Below, in pieces: positions 7,175 through 15,441 of a DNA stretch of 64,000 nt. The notes beneath the pieces were generated by a model. The model was not told the DNA's origin. It saw only the letters and a list, made by a program, of their open reading frames with translations, and did no database searches. This DNA comes from Mucilaginibacter sp. SMC90. Lineage in GTDB: Bacteria > Bacteroidota > Bacteroidia > Sphingobacteriales > Sphingobacteriaceae. The position numbers and the translations under genes were made by a program. The stretch is taken from NCBI RefSeq assembly GCF_022811725.1, contig NZ_CP094527.1, positions 4,030,001 through 4,094,000 on the forward strand, written 5' to 3'. Position 1 is the first letter of the stretch. Each line of letters begins with the position of its first letter.

Positions 7175-7693
7175 TTATAATTCATCATCCAATAGTCGCT
7201 CCACAAAAGCATAGCTGCGTTTATGCTGCCATGGGCCACCCAGATACTGCCAAATGTCTATACCAAGGATGTCAACTGAAAATGGTTCAAAGCTAACGGA
7301 GAGCTCCTTTATCAGCGCACGCGTCCGCTCAGGCGTAGTTTTATTCATAATGGTAATATGGGGCCGGAAGCCCTGCAAGTCCTGGGGTATCAGTTTATTT
7401 TTAAAATGGGTACTTAATAATTTATGTAATAAATTTAGTTCTGAACTCTCCGCCCGGTACGCGACACCCGCACCCAGATTCATCAGGCCGACAATATTCA
7501 ACGAAAAAGGTTCATAAGCAAAGTCCTCCAATACTTTATAGGTTTCCGACTCATTTGGCAACTGATGAAAAAGCATTAAATGAGCTTCTAAATGATTTCG
7601 TTCGGGCGGGAAATATAATTGTCGTTTAATATTAAAAAAGCCCTGGCTCTTTTCATCCAACTTCAGCGTTAATATCAACGGTTTTCCCTGCAT
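7175..7693 (-). CDS. 2'-5' RNA ligase/2H phosphoesterase family protein
   Basis: A 172-residue protein when started at the ATG at 7693 (MQGKPLILTLKLD); a TTG at 7705 would add four residues. The family has two H-x-T/S motifs that form the active site. The second is intact (FRPHITIMNK, about residues 110-119). The first position reads AHLMLFH, giving H-x-M in place of H-x-T. 2H enzymes hydrolyse cyclic phosphodiesters or 2'-5' bonds in the cytoplasm; loss of the first Thr may change activity. The start lies inside the end of the DUF2256 gene, in another frame, so the two are probably coupled. It is the last gene of the MpaB-MarR operon. Confidence 0.8.
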   Translation of the reverse strand: MQGKPLILTLKLDEKSQGFFNIKRQLYFPPERNHLEAHLMLFHQLPNESETYKVLEDFAYEPFSLNIVGLMNLGAGVAYRAESSELNLLHKLLSTHFKNKLIPQDLQGFRPHITIMNKTTPERTRALIKELSVSFEPFSVDILGIDIWQYLGGPWQHKRSYAFVERLLDDEL

Positions 7694-7812
7694 TTTTCTG
7701 AACAATATTTCACCTCATCCCATACCCTATCCCATTTTTTACGCCAGGTAAAAGGCCTGCCGCAGGTCAGGCAGATTTTTTGAGGCGGGTTCTGCTTTTT
7801 AACTCCTTTCAC
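7675..7812 (-). CDS. DUF2256 domain-containing zinc-ribbon-like protein
   Basis: GTG at 7812 to TGA at 7675 gives 45 residues. The core ICLTCGRPFTWRKKW followed by WDEVKYCSEKC matches DUF2256, a short family with a CxxC and a CxxxC pair (C14, C17, C37, C41), presumably binding one zinc. DUF2256 genes usually neighbour cryptochrome/photolyase and TIGR03643 genes. An in-frame stop five codons upstream leaves GTG as the only plausible start. That GTG overlaps the TGA of the truncated TIGR03643 frame as GTGA, and the gene's end overlaps the RNA-ligase-like start. Family call is firm despite the small size; role unknown. Confidence 0.8.
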   Translation of the reverse strand: MKGVKKQNPPQKICLTCGRPFTWRKKWDRVWDEVKYCSEKCRENR

Positions 7813-7904
7813 AAATCGAACTGTAGTTTAATGGCATCAAATGTTGTACTGTCTTCCCAAGCCATTTCTATAATACGATCAATGTCAACTATATTCAAAC
7901 TCAT
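7809..7904 (-). pseudogene. Truncated TIGR03643-family protein
   Basis: ATG at 7904 to TGA at 7809, only 31 residues. The segment DIDRIIEMAWEDSTTFDAIK then LQFDL matches the N-terminal half of TIGR03643 proteins, which normally run on for about 40 more residues with an SExxV helix. Here the frame stops right after FDL and merges into the DUF2256 start. It begins 8 bases after the MarR stop, so it is still within the operon. It is either a deletion relic, in which the lost bases joined the two genes, or a natural mini-version; I favour a deletion. Confidence 0.65.
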
Positions 7905-7912
7905 GGTATCAT

Positions 7913-8602
7913 TCAATTTAAAAGACTAATTTCATTTGCCAGGGTTCTGAGATCTTCTTTGCTTACAATCGTTTTCTTTTCATGGTGTTCCAGATGAAAA
8001 TCTTCCAGCTTTTGTAAAAGGTATTGTAATGTGAATTTTTCGGCCACAGTTAATTTGCCGGTAATGATCTTGCCTACATAATTAGTATGTTCAAATACCC
8101 TGTATAATAAAGCCTTCCCTTCATCGGTAATGGCAACGTGCTTACTGCGTTTATCTTTCTCATGGTCCCATTGCCTTACCAGGCCTGAAGCGCTCAGCCG
8201 CCTGATCACTTCAGTGCCCGATGTTTTTTCCTGCAGATTATAACCGATCAGTTCCGACTTTGATAAATGATCATGTGTAAGTAAAATAGCCAACGCGGTA
8301 AAATCTTCGCCGGTTTGCAGGGGGGTACCATCCAAAGCCTTTTTGATATAAAATTTAGCATAACGGCTCATGAAAACAAATAAACGGCCGATGTTATTCT
8401 CCAGCTGATAAGCGATCTCTAATGCAGCGCTATCATTTTCGCCAAACCTCACCTCGCTACTGGTATTGCTATCGGTAGCGTTGCCCACCTTATTCAATAA
8501 AAAACCGGTAAAATCCTGGATGGAAGTTTCCCTACCCTGGTTTTCTTCCTCAAGTTCCGCTACGAGGTTTATTAGTTGATGAATGAGTTGGTATGATTTC
8601 AT
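7913..8602 (-). CDS. MarR-family transcriptional regulator
   Basis: A 229-residue winged-helix regulator, longer than the typical 140-160 residues because of an extra N-terminal helical part (about 1-60). The DNA-binding region is around residues 105-165. The recognition part reads KSELIGYNLQEKTSGTEVIRRL, and the wing is LVRQWDHEKDKRSKHVAITDEG, with the DxRS/K pattern typical of MarR. MarR proteins repress nearby genes and release DNA on binding a small ligand. It lies between an MpaB-type oxygenase (36 bases upstream) and small proteins. In related genomes MarR regulators often sit in carotenoid clusters, which fits the phytoene-synthase relic upstream. Confidence 0.88.
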   Translation of the reverse strand: MKSYQLIHQLINLVAELEEENQGRETSIQDFTGFLLNKVGNATDSNTSSEVRFGENDSAALEIAYQLENNIGRLFVFMSRYAKFYIKKALDGTPLQTGEDFTALAILLTHDHLSKSELIGYNLQEKTSGTEVIRRLSASGLVRQWDHEKDKRSKHVAITDEGKALLYRVFEHTNYVGKIITGKLTVAEKFTLQYLLQKLEDFHLEHHEKKTIVSKEDLRTLANEISLLN

Positions 8603-8638
8603 GATTTGGAAATTAAATTATCGGCAGATCGTCCAAAT

Positions 8639-9706
8639 TTAGTTTCTTTTAACGAGTTCCGGGTTTTGCGCTTTAAAAGTGGCATAAGCAGCATGGTAAA
8701 CCTTTTTGTTGTCCCCTTCTGGTTTAAAGCTTTTCAACAGGTTCATCGTCTTTATTAAGGTCAGCTTATATCGGGGCAAGTCCGGAGCATTTATCGCCAG
8801 CTTATCCGCTATCTCTTGTCCAAGCAGGTAGCGCATTAAGCCCAGGATATCTTCGGCGGTGGCTTTACTTTTATTAACAGACATGATGTGCGCTGTTAGC
8901 GAAGAAGTTAATTCTCGCCCTTGAGTTGAAGTTTTAAACTGGCGCTTTTTAATGCTGTTATCTAATAGTTGTGCCATTTTGGAGCTTTCGGGGATCAAGT
9001 CCTTGTCTAATCCTGTCAAATATCCAACCACTGCCCAGATGTGCATAAAGGCTGCCTGGTCGTCCTGGCTCACGCTAAAACCGAGCAACCGTAAGCCACG
9101 GATGACGATGAGTGAAAATGAAAGATTAGTTCCGGCCATATCTTCCTGATTGATAGGAACTCCCCAGGATTGATCCCAATGTCCGTTTGCCAGGGTGTAG
9201 TGACGAACAGCGGCATGCATGATACGTACTTTTAGTATTTCTTCGTAAGCATTCCCATTTTTTCCGAAAGCATCAGGCCCCATCACTTCCCAAACAAAAA
9301 CAGCGGTGTCATAAAGCCGTTTGGTGGTTTGCTTCCGGATCAGTTCTGACAGATACAATACCATTGCACCGTTGGCCGCTGTGTAGCAATACGGCAAGGA
9401 TAATAAACCAAGCAAACTCATGATGGTGGTTGAATGCCTGGCATAAAAAGCTGCCCCTTTCTTCATTAAACGGGGTTCAGCCCAGGACGGTAGATTGCCG
9501 GCTTTATTGACAATCTCGAAATCCGGAAAAATATCCTTTAAACTATTTAAATGTTCCGGGCCCGACTTTCCGGCCATCCATTCCTGTAACTGCTTTTTCT
9601 TTAGCTCATCAGCAAACGCATAACTTATAAAAGCATCCGCCTTCGGATCACCCGACAGCCGTTTGAGGTCTAAAAAGTCATTAGTATATAAATTGTGACC
9701 GCTCAT
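8639..9706 (-). CDS. MpaB/latex-clearing-type oxygenase family protein (DUF2236)
   Basis: A 355-residue helical protein. Signature segments are RIMHAAVRHYTLANGHW and WGVPINQEDMAGTNLSF (about residues 160-200). These match the ER-bound oxygenase MpaB / DUF2236 family, where the conserved Arg and His residues hold a heme b, as in latex-clearing protein. No signal peptide is visible. Expected chemistry is oxygen-dependent cleavage or hydroxylation of an unsaturated, possibly isoprenoid, substrate. The ATG at 9706 follows the stop of a phytoene-synthase fragment by 19 bases, and MarR follows by 36 bases. That context suggests a past role near carotenoid metabolism (inference). Confidence 0.83.
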   Translation of the reverse strand: MSGHNLYTNDFLDLKRLSGDPKADAFISYAFADELKKKQLQEWMAGKSGPEHLNSLKDIFPDFEIVNKAGNLPSWAEPRLMKKGAAFYARHSTTIMSLLGLLSLPYCYTAANGAMVLYLSELIRKQTTKRLYDTAVFVWEVMGPDAFGKNGNAYEEILKVRIMHAAVRHYTLANGHWDQSWGVPINQEDMAGTNLSFSLIVIRGLRLLGFSVSQDDQAAFMHIWAVVGYLTGLDKDLIPESSKMAQLLDNSIKKRQFKTSTQGRELTSSLTAHIMSVNKSKATAEDILGLMRYLLGQEIADKLAINAPDLPRYKLTLIKTMNLLKSFKPEGDNKKVYHAAYATFKAQNPELVKRN

Positions 9707-9725
9707 TTCCGCGTGTTTTCTATAA

Positions 9726-9982
9726 CTAATTTAAGGCTTCATTTAATTCTTTTAAGATATCTTCCTCGATAGTCCGCTTGTTTTCATCAGAAAACGCAGA
9801 CAGGTCAACGTCAGGAAAATAAGTCCGGTTCAATTCCTGATAATCTGCATTCACATCCCGGAGAAAATTCACTTTTTGGAAAGCCGAACTCAGTTTCATG
9901 GCGGGTATTTTAAGCGTTCAAATTCTTCTCCGTTACCATTGGTAAATACATGTAAACACAAAACCTTAACCTTTATAAACAT
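9726..9982 (-). pseudogene. Phytoene synthase fragment with frameshift (crtB-like relic)
   Basis: Two adjacent minus frames together read like the C-terminal half of phytoene/squalene synthase. The first gives VLCLHVFTNGNGEEFERLKY; the second gives AMKLSSAFQKVNFLRDVNADY, then LNRTYFPDVDL. They join only if one base is restored near 9901: the TAC-CC/GCC-ATG junction is one base short. The NFLRDxxxD motif is the second Asp-rich substrate-binding site. About 170 N-terminal residues, with the first DxxxD motif, are missing, and the C-terminus stops early at TAG 9726. It cannot encode a working enzyme. It lies directly ahead of MpaB and MarR on the same strand. Confidence 0.7.
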
Positions 9983-10326
9983 GATAACCTATTGGCAACC
10001 GATCTATATAATAAGTATAATACAATATTGAATTATAATTGTTTTTTAACAACGATTATGTACTAAATTCACTGCAAATTACTTCACTACACTACAACCA
10101 ACCAGGCAATCATTTTTTTAAAATGGATTTATTGATCCATCTGATTCGATTAGATAAAATTCTGTTTCCGTTTATGAGTTAACCTCACCCGGAATTCCCA
10201 AGGAACCTGTTGCTTTTGCCGGAGCTTTAGTGTTATTCATCGTCACATGCCTTTGCATGGTGTTGGTTTGTTCTTATCACCCTGCAATTTGGTGGCATCA
10301 TAGTTGACAATATCAATGAAAAACTT
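9983..10326. other. Intergenic region, no confident gene
   Basis: About 340 bases, AT-rich in the left half. The right part (10220-10326) has partly open frames on the plus strand, one running into the 62-aa gene (…GGIIVDNINEKLMG), but no start codon lies ahead of it. It may be decayed sequence or simply the leader and promoter of the downstream genes. Confidence 0.5.
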
Positions 10327-10515
10327 ATGGGCACGATCAAAACTTTTTTATTAGGCGCAGGAACAGCTTACGCTATCTACTTCATTACCAGGAAACGAAA
10401 AGACGGAACCTCAATACTGGACGAGTTATTGGACAATCCTTCCTTATATATGAACAAGGCGAAGGATTACGCAATAGCAGAAATGATATATACGGTAAAA
10501 CAAAAATTAAGGTAA
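10327..10515 (+). CDS. Small protein with N-terminal membrane segment (62 aa)
   Basis: The protein starts MGTIKTFLLGAGTAYAIYFI, a single hydrophobic segment at about residues 5-20. A basic TRKRKDGTS stop-transfer region and a helical tail with LDELLDNPSLYMNKAKDY follow. The shape recalls YtxH-like small stress-associated membrane proteins, but I do not make that assignment. The stop at 10515 lies four bases before the TTG start of the AI-2E-type permease, so the two form an operon. Function unknown. Confidence 0.6.
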   Translation: MGTIKTFLLGAGTAYAIYFITRKRKDGTSILDELLDNPSLYMNKAKDYAIAEMIYTVKQKLR

Positions 10516-10519
10516 TACT

Positions 10520-11637
10520 TTGGATATACAACAATTCAGGAGACTCCCGTTTTATCTAAAACTGGCAGCCGTACTGTTCAGCCTGATCGCATTGGTTTGG
10601 ATCGTGATTATAGCAAAGGAAATCCTTTCGCCATTAATATTTTCCTGTCTGTTTTCCATTTTATTACTCCCTTTTGCCGCTTTTCTGGAAAATAAGCTCC
10701 GGATACCGCGCAGTGCAGCATCGATGCTGGCGGTTTTAAGCCTGCTGGCTTGTATCGGCGGATTGCTTTATGTGATCGGTTCCCAGGTATCAGACCTTGC
10801 AAGTGACTGGCCACAGTTCCAGAATCAACTACATAAAACGCAAAATGACGTTATGGAGTGGATCGGATCCAGTTTTCATGTCACGCGGCACAAGCAACTT
10901 ACTTTCGTAACAAATACCACTAACAAAGTAGTTGCCTCCGGGGGATCGGTCGTAGGCGCAACATTGTTATCCTTGTCGGGGATGCTGCTATTTTTAGTTT
11001 TTACTTTCATATACACCTTTTTCTTTTTGCTTTACCGCAAACTGATCATGCGTTTTTTGGAATCGGTTTTTGAAGAAGATAACAAAAAAGTGGTGCATGA
11101 CATAATTGAAAAAGTGCAGTTTATGATCCGTAAATATATCACAGGACTTCTGATCGAAATGGTCATTGTGGCTACAGTGGTTAGTGTTGCGTTTATGATC
11201 CTGGGAGTGAAGTATGCTATCTTGCTGGGTTTGATCACTGGCCTGTTCAACATCATACCTTATATGGGATATTCACAGCACTGGTGTTAAGCGCCGCCGT
11301 TACCTTCGCTACGTCGCCGGAACAAATAACGGTGATTTATGTGATAATTACCATGGTGGTCACACATCTTATCGACAGCAATATATTGTTGCCATTGGTT
11401 GTGGGCTCTAAAGTCCGGATCAATGCGTTGATCACAGTATTGGGCGTGATTATTGGTGAAATGGTCTGGGGTATCCCGGGAATGTTCTTATCCATACCCG
11501 TAATAGCGGTATTGAAAATTATATTTGACCGGGTTGAAAGCCTCAAAGCGTGGGGCATCATACTTGGAGATGAGGAGCCAAAGCAAAACCGGCTGGCAAA
11601 AAAACTAACGGTAAGGAAAAAACCAGTCGCAACGTGA
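10520..11637 (+). pseudogene. AI-2E family transporter (PerM-like), frameshifted
   Basis: Two overlapping frames form one gene. The first starts TTG at 10520 and has 256 residues with several membrane spans, up to LFNIIPYMG. The second continues IFTALVLSAAVTFAT and runs to 11637, with the typical HLIDSNILLPLVVGSK block. Both blocks are hallmarks of the AI-2E/PerM membrane family (about 350-370 residues), and the joined length fits. A single missing base in the GGG at 11266-11268 explains the break: with GGGG the frame is restored as MGIFTAL. It could be a true mutation or a homopolymer sequencing error. Transport of AI-2 is not established for most members. It is paired with the 62-aa protein and convergent with the histidine kinase. 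Confidence 0.8.
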
Positions 11638-11683
11638 TTCGTCGTCCTTGTTCAAGTACCAGGCGAAGCCAATTTTTTCCCGA

Positions 11684-13363
11684 CTATTCCATAACGTGAA
11701 GGTTCTTCGATATTTTATAGGGGATCCAAAAAGATATAACCGTTCCCTGATTCACTTCGCTTTGGAGGGAGATCTCGCCGCCCTGACCCTGGATCAATTC
11801 GCGACACAGATACAACCCCAGGCCGGTGCCGGGCTTTTGCCCTCCAGCCTGATAATATGGCGTGAACAACTGCGCCTGCCTGTTTGCAGGAATACCCGAG
11901 CCTGTATCACTAACCAACACGTTTAGCTGGTGACCGGGACCCTGTTCTACAAGTTGAGCTGTCACTGAGACGTTTCCCTGATCAGTATATTTAATGGCAT
12001 TGCTTAATAAATTCAACAAGACTTGTTTAAGACGAAAACTATCACCCTCAACAATGGTGTCAGCCTGCTCATTCCATAATAATTTCAATTGCAGGTTTTT
12101 ATTTTCAGCCATAAAACGCATTGCTTCAATTGATTCGGCTATAGCTTCTCCTGGTTTAAAAGGCCCGCTTTGCCGCGTTTCCGCATAGCCCTGCTCCAGC
12201 TTGCTGGCATCTAATACATTATTGATCGTTTCCAATACAAGGCCTGAGGCCAGCGTGATTGCCCCCAGCTTCTGTTCCTGTTGCGCTGACAATACTGTTT
12301 TTTTCATTGTAAAAACCGCACCGTTGATCGCCATTAACTTATTACGGATCTCATGGCTCATAATGGCCAGGATCTCAGATTTTTGACCGGCCAACCGTAC
12401 AGCACGGCTATTTTCCACGCGTATCCGCCGTTCCGCCCAACCGGCACGGCGTACATAGATCACCAGTAAAACGATAAAGATCAAAACAGCCACAAGCGAG
12501 ATGCCGGTAAACGTATTCAGGTCGCGTGTTGCTGAAGCATAAGCTTTTAAAGTCGCTTCCCTGCTTTGTTCATAAGCAATTTGGTCAATATCCTGTAGCT
12601 GCCGCGTCAATTGCCGCAGTTGGTTCAACAAATTAAGGTTAGCTGTTACCAGGGCCTGTCCGGACAATGCCATCCGTCCATACTGCGAGCCGAGTTCGGC
12701 CAGCAATCGTTTTGCTGCTACATTCGAAAGGCCGGCCTTTTCGCGTTGACGCTGGCGTACCGTGAGTACTTTCACCGATTGCGTGGTATGAAACGCATCT
12801 TTTAGCCTGCGCAGCAAACTGTTTTTTACTGTTTCTTTTTTGGTGGTTACGATTGTATCGGCACTAACGTGCACAGATGACGAGTGTTGGAGATCTCCCC
12901 GGTTATGAATGCGGTCAAAAGTAGTGACCCGTAGCAATGAATCAAAATTTTTCCTGAGGCCGAATAACTGTCTCGATAAATCAAGTTTTTGCTGCAACTT
13001 TTGTTCCAGTTGCCTGCGGCTTTCCGGTAGGGAGCTGTCCCCACCCTGCCGGTAATGATCAATGATCAAATTCATTCCGCGAAAGATCGTATCCAATCGC
13101 CGCTGATAAATAGCCAGATCGGCCGGACTTCCGTCAGCCGCAGCTTTCTGAAAATTGTTCTCCGCAACGTCCAGATCTACCAAAAGCGCGGTGATCCCCT
13201 GGCGGTAAGAAGGCGTTTTTAATTGCTCACCTAATTTATCGAGCTTATGTGTTATCGCGCGCCTCAAAACAAAAGATCCTGTTGTCACCAAAAAGGTGAA
13301 CAACAGGAAAATAATAAAAACCCGGTTAATTACCCCTGAAAAATTCCCTGCCTTTGTTGCCAT
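11684..13363 (-). CDS. Membrane sensor histidine kinase
   Basis: A 559-residue kinase. TM1 is at about residues 14-35. A helical extracytoplasmic region of about 245 residues follows, then TM2 at about 285-305. The HisKA box is IMSHEIRNKLMAINGA with the phospho-acceptor at H337; the usual TP after the R is NK here. The ATPase domain has the N box NLLSNAIKYTD, the G1 box DTGSGIPANRQ and the G2 box GTGLGLYLCREL. There is no PAS, HAMP or receiver domain. It lies in line with a LytTR regulator and an exported coiled-coil protein on the same strand, so these may form a signalling unit; LytTR regulators more often pair with His_kinase-type membrane sensors, so the pairing is an inference. The signal is unknown. 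Confidence 0.9.
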   Translation of the reverse strand: MATKAGNFSGVINRVFIIFLLFTFLVTTGSFVLRRAITHKLDKLGEQLKTPSYRQGITALLVDLDVAENNFQKAAADGSPADLAIYQRRLDTIFRGMNLIIDHYRQGGDSSLPESRRQLEQKLQQKLDLSRQLFGLRKNFDSLLRVTTFDRIHNRGDLQHSSSVHVSADTIVTTKKETVKNSLLRRLKDAFHTTQSVKVLTVRQRQREKAGLSNVAAKRLLAELGSQYGRMALSGQALVTANLNLLNQLRQLTRQLQDIDQIAYEQSREATLKAYASATRDLNTFTGISLVAVLIFIVLLVIYVRRAGWAERRIRVENSRAVRLAGQKSEILAIMSHEIRNKLMAINGAVFTMKKTVLSAQQEQKLGAITLASGLVLETINNVLDASKLEQGYAETRQSGPFKPGEAIAESIEAMRFMAENKNLQLKLLWNEQADTIVEGDSFRLKQVLLNLLSNAIKYTDQGNVSVTAQLVEQGPGHQLNVLVSDTGSGIPANRQAQLFTPYYQAGGQKPGTGLGLYLCRELIQGQGGEISLQSEVNQGTVISFWIPYKISKNLHVME

Positions 13364-13403
13364 GTGTTGATTGACATTGAACAGTTATATCCTTCATAAA
13401 GTT

Positions 13404-13847
13404 TCAGACCTGATCTTGCTGCAGCTTTACGATCTTTTCTCTGGTCTTTTCGATATCTTTATTTAGGTCTTTGATCTTTTTCTGGTCTTTTTTTACTTTA
13501 TTATCAGCATCTTCCGCATCGCCTGTTTCATTCGCCGCCTTTTTTGCTGCCTTGGCCGCTTTACGCGCGTCACCGGTATCACCGCCTACAGCTGAAGAGG
13601 CTTCGCTTCGGCTTTTTTCCTGTGCTTTACTTGAACTTTTGGATGCTTCTTCGGCAGCAGCCTGCTCATCAGGCAAACGGTTTTGAACTTTGGTCAGTTC
13701 CGCCTGCAGATCGGTCAGCTTTTCATTTAATTTGCGTAGCTGATTGTTGATCTTAACCGTATCACGTTTGGTAGAATCATTTTTTTCAGCGGCCCGGGCA
13801 AAGGTTCCTAAACCAAGCATCAGGGCAATCATTATTATCTTTTTCAT
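13404..13847 (-). CDS. Exported coiled-coil, Lys/Ala/Ser-rich protein
   Basis: A 147-residue protein with a clear signal peptide (MKKIIMIALMLGLGTFARAA, cleavage near residue 20). The mature part has two coiled coils, NQLRKLNEKLTDLQAELTKV and KKDQKKIKDLNKDIEKTREK, flanking a low-complexity region rich in Ala, Ser, Lys and Asp (KAAKAAKKAANETGDAED). It probably forms a periplasmic or envelope-associated helical rod or oligomer. It sits between a LytTR regulator and a histidine kinase, all on one strand, so it may be a target or partner of that signalling unit. No family recognised. Confidence 0.7.
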   Translation of the reverse strand: MKKIIMIALMLGLGTFARAAEKNDSTKRDTVKINNQLRKLNEKLTDLQAELTKVQNRLPDEQAAAEEASKSSSKAQEKSRSEASSAVGGDTGDARKAAKAAKKAANETGDAEDADNKVKKDQKKIKDLNKDIEKTREKIVKLQQDQV

Positions 13848-13951
13848 GGTCGTTCATTTAAAATGTACTCAAATGAACGCCATCGATAATTAGTTGGCAA
13901 GCCGCTTCGACGAAAACGAATTTCGGGCCGACGAAAACAAGCTATCATCCG

Positions 13952-14665
13952 TTAGAGCCATTCGCGAAACTCCGCCTTGAATGCCTCGCGGTATTGTTCG
14001 GTGACCGGAATAATGGTTTTTCCGAACCGAATGGTTAAATGCTGAATTTGTTCGATCTTGTCAAGGTTCACAATAAAAGAACGGTGCACACGCATGAAGC
14101 GTTTTCCGGAAAGACGCTCTTCCATAGCTTTTAGCGTAGATAAAGCTACTATCGTCTGGTCGCCGGTAAATACTTTGACGTAGTCCTTAAAACTTTCGAT
14201 GTAACAGATCTCTCTGATATTTACGCGGATCAGGTCATGTTCCACTTTTAAAAACAAATATTCATCAGCTCGCGAAGTTTTAGCCACATTCGTCAACGTC
14301 CGCACTTTGGCGACAGCCCGGTAAAAGTCTTCATAGGAAAACGGTTTGACCAGGTAATCTACAGCATCCACTTTATAACCATCAACGGCATAATCCCGGG
14401 AGCCGCTGATAAGGATTACGCGTGGTATATGCTCCCTTGGCAAGTCTTTCAAGGTACTGGCAAAAGTAACCCCATCAATCCCAGGCAAATTGATATCCAG
14501 CACCAGTAAACCGATACCGCCTGACTCCAGCCTGTTCAACGCCCCGGGAGCATTGTCGTAGGATCCTGCCAAATGCAAAAAGGGGATTTGATCTACCATT
14601 TCGCATACATAGGCATTTACATCCGGATCATCATCAATTACCAGGCAGTTAAGTAGTTGTTCCAT
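13952..14665 (-). CDS. LytTR-family response regulator
   Basis: A 237-residue protein from the ATG at 14665 (MEQLLNCLVIDDDPDV); a TTG at 14680 is the only earlier option. The receiver domain (1-125) has the acidic cluster DDD at 11-13, the phosphorylation site D57 in LLVLDINLPG, and the KPF lysine. The LytTR DNA-binding domain (about 140-237) has LKVEHDLIRVNIREICYIES and FMRVHRSFIVNLDKI, both family hallmarks. Such regulators bind direct-repeat sites as dimers after phosphorylation. The likely partner is the histidine kinase at 11684-13363. Confidence 0.93.
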   Translation of the reverse strand: MEQLLNCLVIDDDPDVNAYVCEMVDQIPFLHLAGSYDNAPGALNRLESGGIGLLVLDINLPGIDGVTFASTLKDLPREHIPRVILISGSRDYAVDGYKVDAVDYLVKPFSYEDFYRAVAKVRTLTNVAKTSRADEYLFLKVEHDLIRVNIREICYIESFKDYVKVFTGDQTIVALSTLKAMEERLSGKRFMRVHRSFIVNLDKIEQIQHLTIRFGKTIIPVTEQYREAFKAEFREWL

Positions 14666-14754
14666 CAGGCTAAGATACAATGGGTCGCGATCCTTTCCAA
14701 TTAAGATATAGGGTTGATCATAGCAGATTTACGATAGGCATTATTTGAGCCAAA

Positions 14755-15367
14755 TTATCTACGGGCTTCCTGTGGCTGCTGATTTACTGAAGCCAATTCT
14801 TGGTTCGTAGCGGTCAGTTCTTCATTGGTTGCAGCCATTTCTTCGTTTATAGCTTGCAATTCTTCTGAAACCGTGTCCGTCAAGTTCGTTTATTATTTCC
14901 CAATCCACGCTCACGCTATATATCATATCAGATGTGGCGGTTACCAATGCCCTGAGGCGTTGTTCACTGGCAGAAATCGCTTTACGTTCTTTAACCTGCC
15001 ATATGTTATCCAGCACCCAAACAGCTAATTTGGTCACTTTACCGGTCTTGTCCTTTACAGGCACGTAAAAAGGTCAAAACGATGATTTCCCCACAACCAT
15101 CGCTGATCAGCATCAGCTCCGCTTCTTCCGCGTAGTAGGCTTCACCGGTTTGCACCACGCCAACCATCGCAGCTTAATAATATGTCCGGGCTTCCGCAAA
15201 GGTTTCCCAGTACCACTTGCCTATAATGGCTTCTTTAGGCTTACCTGCAATTTCCAGGAACTTATCATTGAGCATTTCAGCTTGAAAGTAAACGCATCCA
15301 AAATGCAAATGCCTATCGGGGTGCCTTGTACGATCACGTGTAACTGCTTATTATCCTGTAAATTCAT
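14755..15367 (-). pseudogene. Decayed PAS-domain sensor protein
   Basis: Several short minus frames together read as a PAS protein. It starts ATG at 15367 (MNLQDNKQLHVIVQGTPIGI). After a shift comes LNDKFLEIAGKPKEAIIGKW, then an in-frame TAA and further PAS sequence AAMVGVVQTGEAYYAEEAEL. Another shift gives PVKDKTGKVTKLAVWVLDN and SEQRLRALVTATSDMIYS. A last frame has the linker helix LQAINEEMAATNEELTATNQ and ends at TAA 14755. At least three frame breaks and one stop are needed, and no kinase domain follows. So it is a relic, perhaps of a PAS histidine kinase that once belonged to this signalling cluster. Confidence 0.75.
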
Positions 15368-15441
15368 TATGCTCAAAAATCTGAAAAATAGGAAATTTGT
15401 TTGATTGTAAAACTGCTATATTTACTTATAATTCACTGGCA

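Noticed and set aside
10200..10326. N-terminal extension of the 62-aa gene (text GGIIVDNINEKLM)
   Set aside because: The frame is open but has no start codon and the signal-like hydrophobic part begins after the ATG at 10327.
10520..11637. Two separate genes for the AI-2E-type permease
   Set aside because: The second frame lacks an independent start region and both halves together give one family-length protein; a one-base break is simpler.
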